Source of the DNA: CAXXIC01 sp964534355
Lineage (GTDB): Bacteria; Bacteroidota; Bacteroidia; Bacteroidales; UBA7332
Assembly: GCA_964534355.1 (NCBI GenBank)
Contig: CAZHNZ010000028.1
Coordinates: 1-38,094 of the forward strand
DNA: 38,094 bases
Direction: 5' to 3'
Shown: piece after piece, positions 34,224 to 38,094 of the stretch
Layout of the letters: every line of letters begins with the position of its first letter
How positions within the stretch are numbered: position 1 is the first letter of the stretch
Translations under genes and position numbers: made by a program
The notes under the pieces: generated by a model
What the model saw: the letters and a program-made list of their open reading frames with translations, nothing else
Told to the model about the DNA's origin: nothing
Databases searched by the model: none

Positions 34224-35104
34224 TGAATTATATTTATAAAATCGGTCAGAGGATGATTGGGTTTGAAATAGGGTTTGAGTTCTTTGTATGGAACTGTAAT
34301 TGCCACTGTGCCAATGGCATAGGCTGCAATATCATACGGATTATACGACCAGGTGATTCCTTTGTCACATACAGATATATTTCCATTGGGCATAATTTCT
34401 TTCACACTGAAAAAACCAATTTCTTCCAGCTTCGACGGGTCTTCCACACTATTTGCTTTTACTAAATTATTGACAATCAATGTGGCCAGTTTTTCGTAGT
34501 TCTCTTCATCAAAAAGATCTTCTTGCTTTATTGTTTTACCCTGTTCAACCAGCAATGTTGTGTAGGTGTCTGTATTCATACCGTGCGCACCACCTGTATA
34601 TTCGTAGCGTCTCACGACATAACTCAACACCCCGTTCTTATTGTAAGTAATCTCCAGTTTAATGTTGTTCTCGTACGAAAAAAGAGTTTCAGAAGAGGCA
34701 TATTCGGCATCTTCCTCGTTCAGTGTTTTGTGCTTCTTTTGAAGATCAAGGTAATCCTTCTCCAGCTTGATGTAGTCGTTGAAATAATTGCGAATGTATA
34801 TTTCGGCAACCTTTTCAATGGTTTGATGAGTATCGGCCACTTCAAACAATGAGTTCAGAAAACTTTTGTATATAAACTGCCGGCTCTTTTCGGGTGTTGA
34901 AGCCTGAGGCAATTTCAGATTAAATTGTACTGTGGCAAACGATTTTGTTGTATCGTTAAACAGATGTTTCTTTTCCTTTATAATCAACGAATCAAAACCA
35001 ATACTATCCTCATCTGTGTTTCCGCTATTCTTGTCAGAACAGGCCGTAAAACAGATAGATACGAATAAGAGTGCTGTTATAATGATTGAAAAATACCGTT
35101 TCAT
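34220..35104 (-). CDS. DUF3298/DUF4163-like lipoprotein
   Basis: The start is placed at ATG 35104. The upstream ATG at 35146 precedes the promoter box, and only from 35104 does a lipoprotein signal appear (MKRYFSIIITALLFVSICFT, then AC with C22 as the lipidated residue). The 294-residue protein has the DUF4163 then DUF3298 pattern, including YEYTGGAHGMNTDTYTTLL near the middle and the ending PYKELKPYFKPNHPL. Such RsiV-like domains bind lysozyme in some Firmicutes; in Bacteroidota the function is unknown. It is probably anchored in the outer or inner membrane and faces the periplasm. Confidence 0.8.
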   Translation of the reverse strand: MKRYFSIIITALLFVSICFTACSDKNSGNTDEDSIGFDSLIIKEKKHLFNDTTKSFATVQFNLKLPQASTPEKSRQFIYKSFLNSLFEVADTHQTIEKVAEIYIRNYFNDYIKLEKDYLDLQKKHKTLNEEDAEYASSETLFSYENNIKLEITYNKNGVLSYVVRRYEYTGGAHGMNTDTYTTLLVEQGKTIKQEDLFDEENYEKLATLIVNNLVKANSVEDPSKLEEIGFFSVKEIMPNGNISVCDKGITWSYNPYDIAAYAIGTVAITVPYKELKPYFKPNHPLTDFINIIQ

Positions 35105-35134
35105 AGATGTTCCCTTTTCTTTTTTTATATTCTG

Positions 35135-35142
35135 CAAAGGTA
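35135..35142 (-). promoter_or_regulatory. Promoter -7 box of the lipoprotein-rsmG unit
   Basis: TACCTTTG on the - strand is a perfect TAnnTTTG, 30 bp before ATG 35104 and inside the longer reading frame that starts at 35146. It therefore decides the shorter start. Confidence 0.6.
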
Positions 35143-35183
35143 GCATTTTTTCTAATTCGTTGTTACTTGTTTAACACAAAAGA

Positions 35184-35220
35184 GAGGTATCCTTCACACG
35201 TTCCGCATGAAGAATACCTC
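35184..35220 (-). terminator. Hairpin after lysA
   Basis: GAGGTAT-CTTCA pairs with TGAAG-ATACCTC across 35184-35220. On the - strand it is followed by TCTTTTGTG, a weak T-run. Confidence 0.55.
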
Positions 35221-35249
35221 AATTATTTATCTTGCTGAAATAAGGCTAT

Positions 35250-36416
35250 TTACACAAAATCTTCTGAGTAAAATGCGCCGGGAAGAGTTCTGCAATTGTA
35301 TTGCGAAGCCATTATTTCTCCGTAGGCACCGGCCGAACGCAAAGCGATAAAATCGCCGCGTTTTGTTTTATTCAGGACTACTTCTTTACCAAAAGTATCC
35401 GACGATTCACAAATTGGTCCTACTACATCGTATGCTTCAGTCGTCTCTTCCGAACTGATATTTTCAATCTTGTGATAAGCCTGATACAGTGCCGGGCGAA
35501 TCAGATCAGTCATTCCGGCATCTACAATGGCGAATTTCTTATTTACACCCTCTTTTACATAAAGCACGCGGGTAACGAGGCTACCACTCTGACAAACAAT
35601 AGAGCGACCCAGCTCGAAGTGAAGACTTTGTCCCGGATTAAGTTTCAGGTATTTGCTGAATGTGGCAAAATAGCTGCTGAAATCGGGCATTGGCTCACTG
35701 TTTGGATTTTGATAGTCGATACCCAATCCGCCGCCTACATTTATAATCTCCAGTTTTACCTCTCTTGCGGTCAGTTGATCCTGCAATTCATTGATACGAA
35801 CACATAAACTTTGAAAATCGCTCATATCTGTAATTTGCGATCCAATGTGAAAATGAAGTCCAATTAATTTCAGATTATTTAATTTAGCAACGACATCAAT
35901 CACTTCATGCAAATGAGTCAGGCTAATTCCAAACTTGTTCTCTTTCAGTCCGGTGGTGATATAGTGGTGCGTATTCGCGGCAACATCGGGGTTGATACGA
36001 AGTGCAATTGCTGCAACTTTGCCCTTTGCAGCAGCCAGCTCGTTGATCACTTCTAACTCGGGAATAGATTCTGCATTGAAACAGAAAATGTTGTTGTCCA
36101 GACCCAGATTAATCTCCCAATCTGATTTTCCAACACCGGCAAAAACAATCTTTTCGGCTGCAAAACCGGCATTAAGAGCAGCCTGTATTTCGCCACCACT
36201 GACGCAATCGACACCCAATCCATTTTCTTTGATGATGGTCAGCAATTTACCATTCGCATTGGCCTTGATGGCATAATGTACATGATAGTTTTCGTACTTT
36301 TGCGATTCTCTGTTTACTGTGTTCAGAGTCTCTCTGAGCAGATCGGTATCGTAAAAATAAAACGGTGTCTGTAGACTATTAAACTTTTCAACCGGGAATT
36401 TTCCTTTTGTATTCAT
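35250..36416 (-). CDS. lysA: Diaminopimelate decarboxylase
   Basis: A 388-residue fold-III PLP enzyme. YAIKAN (48-53) carries the PLP lysine K51. HFHIGSQI and GGGLGIDY contribute the cofactor site, and PICESSDTFGKEV is the LysA signature with the catalytic Cys. It removes CO2 from meso-diaminopimelate to make lysine, the last step of the pathway. It lies 174 bp downstream of lysC on the same strand, with a two-tier hairpin in the gap, so the pair probably forms a lysine unit with separate regulation points. Confidence 0.95.
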   Translation of the reverse strand: MNTKGKFPVEKFNSLQTPFYFYDTDLLRETLNTVNRESQKYENYHVHYAIKANANGKLLTIIKENGLGVDCVSGGEIQAALNAGFAAEKIVFAGVGKSDWEINLGLDNNIFCFNAESIPELEVINELAAAKGKVAAIALRINPDVAANTHHYITTGLKENKFGISLTHLHEVIDVVAKLNNLKLIGLHFHIGSQITDMSDFQSLCVRINELQDQLTAREVKLEIINVGGGLGIDYQNPNSEPMPDFSSYFATFSKYLKLNPGQSLHFELGRSIVCQSGSLVTRVLYVKEGVNKKFAIVDAGMTDLIRPALYQAYHKIENISSEETTEAYDVVGPICESSDTFGKEVVLNKTKRGDFIALRSAGAYGEIMASQYNCRTLPGAFYSEDFV

Positions 36417-36500
36417 ATTTTATGTCTTTATTTATTACTAAATTAAAGGAAATTATACTCCTGATGCCAGGGTACACTCATCAACTAACTATCTAAGATA

Positions 36501-36551
36501 AAGACGCAATATCCCCATGAATAAATGCGTTTTCATGGTTCATTGCGTCTT
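36501..36551 (-). terminator. Two-tier hairpin between lysC and lysA
   Basis: AAGACGCAAT (36501-36510) pairs with ATTGCGTCTT (36542-36551), with an inner CCATGA/TCATGG stem (36515-36520 with 36533-36538). On the - strand a short TTTAT follows. It may terminate lysC or attenuate lysA. Confidence 0.6.
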
Positions 36552-36590
36552 AATGTATTCAATATTCTGAGCCGAAATATCCGGCCGTTA

Positions 36591-37907
36591 TTATTCGTTA
36601 AACAAATGGTCGCTCAATGCCTGCAACGAACGTTTTTTGTCTTCTGCTTTTACCAGGAATGAAATGTTGTAGTTGCTTCCACCGTAAGAAATCATCCGTA
36701 CAGGTATCTCTTTCAAAGCATTCACAACCTGTGCTTCAAAGCCAAGATTAGTCCATTGCAAATCTCCGGTTACACAGATAATAACCATCTCTTTGTCGAC
36801 AGAAACAGTACCGAATTTTTTCAGATCATTTACAATGTCATCCAGACGTTTGGTATTGTCTATCGTCAATGAAACACCCACCTCAGAGGTTGTCACCATA
36901 TCAATGGCAGTCTGATGGCTTTCAAATATTTCGAATACTTTTCTCAGGAAACCGTATGCCAACAACATTCTGCCCGATTTGATACGGATAGCCGTGATAC
37001 CATCTTTGGCAGCCACCGCTTTTATTTTGTTGGGTTCAGATTCGTTGCAAATCAATGTGCCGGGTGCAGAAGGCTCCATCGTATTGAGCAATCTTACCGG
37101 AATATTCGCCAACTTGGTAGGCAATATACAGGTTGGATGCAAAATTTTAGCTCCAAAATAGGCCAACTCAGCAGCTTCGTCAAAATTGAGTTGTCTGACA
37201 GGTGCCGTTTTGTCCACAAAACGTGGGTCATTGTTGTGCATACCATCAATATCCGTCCATATCTGAACTTCTTCCGACATGATTGCTGCACCAATCAATG
37301 AAGCTGTATAGTCGCTTCCGCCGCGTTGCAGGTTGTCAATTTCGCCGTATGCATTCTTGCAAATGTATCCCTGAGTAATAAAAAGCTCAGCATCGGGGTA
37401 CATGGCCAGTTGCTTAGCCAGGTTTTCTTTGATATATGCTAAATCAGGTTCAGCGTTTTTATCAGTACGCATGTACTCTAAAGCGGGTAATAATACCGAC
37501 TTAACGCCTGTTTCATTCAGGTAGTTGTTTACCATCACTGTTGACATCAATTCTCCCTGAGCCAAAACAATTTTTTCTTCGAATAAGGTAAACAGATTCT
37601 GAGACAAGGCCCGGATATCATTGAAAATAGACTTCAATACATCCAACGTCTTCTTTTTATATTCTTCTGTCGAAAACAGTTCGTCAACAATTTGCTTGTA
37701 CTTCTTCTCAAGCTTGATAATAATTTCGTTTGCACCGTCCGGATTCTTTTTGTAAAGATAATCGGAAATTTCAACGAGGGTATTGGTGGTACCCGACATG
37801 GCAGAAAGAACCACTACATTTCTTTCTCCATTGCAAATTAATTTGGCTACATCTTTCATTCTTTGTGCGGAACCTACAGAAGTGCCACCAAACTTTAAAA
37901 CTTTCAT
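36591..37907 (-). CDS. lysC: Aspartate kinase
   Basis: A 438-residue monofunctional aspartokinase. The N-terminal KFGGTSVGS (4-12) is the kinase signature; ITQGYICKN and RGGSDYTASLIGAA belong to the catalytic domain. Two ACT-type regulatory repeats occupy about 300-438. It makes aspartyl phosphate, the first step towards lysine, threonine and methionine, and is likely feedback-inhibited through the ACT domains. A structured leader with a promoter lies upstream. Confidence 0.95.
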   Translation of the reverse strand: MKVLKFGGTSVGSAQRMKDVAKLICNGERNVVVLSAMSGTTNTLVEISDYLYKKNPDGANEIIIKLEKKYKQIVDELFSTEEYKKKTLDVLKSIFNDIRALSQNLFTLFEEKIVLAQGELMSTVMVNNYLNETGVKSVLLPALEYMRTDKNAEPDLAYIKENLAKQLAMYPDAELFITQGYICKNAYGEIDNLQRGGSDYTASLIGAAIMSEEVQIWTDIDGMHNNDPRFVDKTAPVRQLNFDEAAELAYFGAKILHPTCILPTKLANIPVRLLNTMEPSAPGTLICNESEPNKIKAVAAKDGITAIRIKSGRMLLAYGFLRKVFEIFESHQTAIDMVTTSEVGVSLTIDNTKRLDDIVNDLKKFGTVSVDKEMVIICVTGDLQWTNLGFEAQVVNALKEIPVRMISYGGSNYNISFLVKAEDKKRSLQALSDHLFNE

Positions 37908-37966
37908 TTTCCGTTGTAAATTAAAGGATTAAGTGTAAAATATTTTTATCGCGCCACATCGGGCAG

Positions 37967-38010
37967 AATAAGTTTGAGCTTACGGATAAGCCTTGTGTCT
38001 GAAACTTATT
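37967..38010 (-). promoter_or_regulatory. Leader hairpin upstream of lysC
   Basis: AATAAGTTT (37967-37975) pairs perfectly with AAACTTATT (38002-38010). Inside, GCTTA/TAAGC form a second five-pair hairpin (37978-37991). The element lies between the candidate promoter and the lysC ATG. It is too small for the classical lysine riboswitch. Confidence 0.45.
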
Positions 38011-38044
38011 GTGTCCGGTGTAAAATGAGCACCAAAAAATCGTG

Positions 38045-38052
38045 CAAATTTA
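38045..38052 (-). promoter_or_regulatory. lysC promoter -7 box
   Basis: TAAATTTG on the - strand fits TAnnTTTG and predicts a leader of about 130 nt before the lysC ATG. Confidence 0.5.
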
Positions 38053-38094
38053 ATACAATTAATTGATTTATAAAGACGAATCTTCCGATATTGT

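Noticed and set aside
35105..35146. Longer start for the DUF3298-type lipoprotein
   Set aside because: It would lie upstream of the TACCTTTG promoter box and would hide the lipoprotein signal.
37908..38052. Classical lysine riboswitch before lysC
   Set aside because: The leader is too short and shows only one composite hairpin instead of a five-way junction.

Overview
The window looks like a chromosomal segment of a Bacteroidota bacterium, most likely order Bacteroidales. Several things point there: a bat (aerotolerance) gene cluster, a T9SS-like C-terminal sorting region on a secreted protease, absence of Shine-Dalgarno sequences, and repeated occurrences of the Bacteroidota promoter -7 element TAnnTTTG. 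The sequence alone does not allow a genus call.

Layout. (1) 1-5321, core genes on the + strand: the tail of batC, then batD, batE, a PAP2-type phosphatase, a small HTH protein and a universal-stress protein fused to a DUF2007-like domain. (2) 5322-24070, an accessory region: a three-gene hipBST-like toxin-antitoxin set, a DUF4143 ATPase bracketed by direct repeats, dispersed palindromic repeats, an unrecognised 798-residue protein with restriction-endonuclease-like and PIN-like regions, a four-gene Zorya-type anti-phage system in the unusual order zorB-zorA-zorC-zorD, a strongly structured putative RNA with its own promoter, a 42-bp tandem array, an unrecognised helical protein, and an AlbA_2/Schlafen-like ATP-binding protein bracketed by TTGTCCA motifs. 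A tRNA-Val closes this region. (3) 24074-38094, core genes again: tRNA-Val(GAC), dprA, a thioesterase, a membrane protein with a Nudix-like tail, an M6 metalloprotease, a homocysteine methyltransferase-family gene, gcvP, a metallo-beta-lactamase-fold hydrolase, rsmG, a DUF3298-type lipoprotein, lysA and lysC.

How the genes work together. In the Zorya operon, ZorA and ZorB should form a membrane ion-driven motor that senses phage entry, and ZorC plus the helicase-nuclease ZorD should act on DNA. Translational coupling (ATGA overlaps zorB/zorA and zorC/zorD, 1 bp between zorA and zorC) supports one transcript. HipB, HipS and HipT are likewise coupled. The core genes serve redox and envelope stress (bat), one-carbon and amino-acid metabolism (gcvP, methyltransferase, lysA, lysC), rRNA methylation and DNA uptake/recombination (dprA).

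The items most worth a second look are the permuted Zorya operon, the structured RNA just upstream of it, the nuclease-like 798-residue protein, and two single genes each enclosed by its own family of short repeats.
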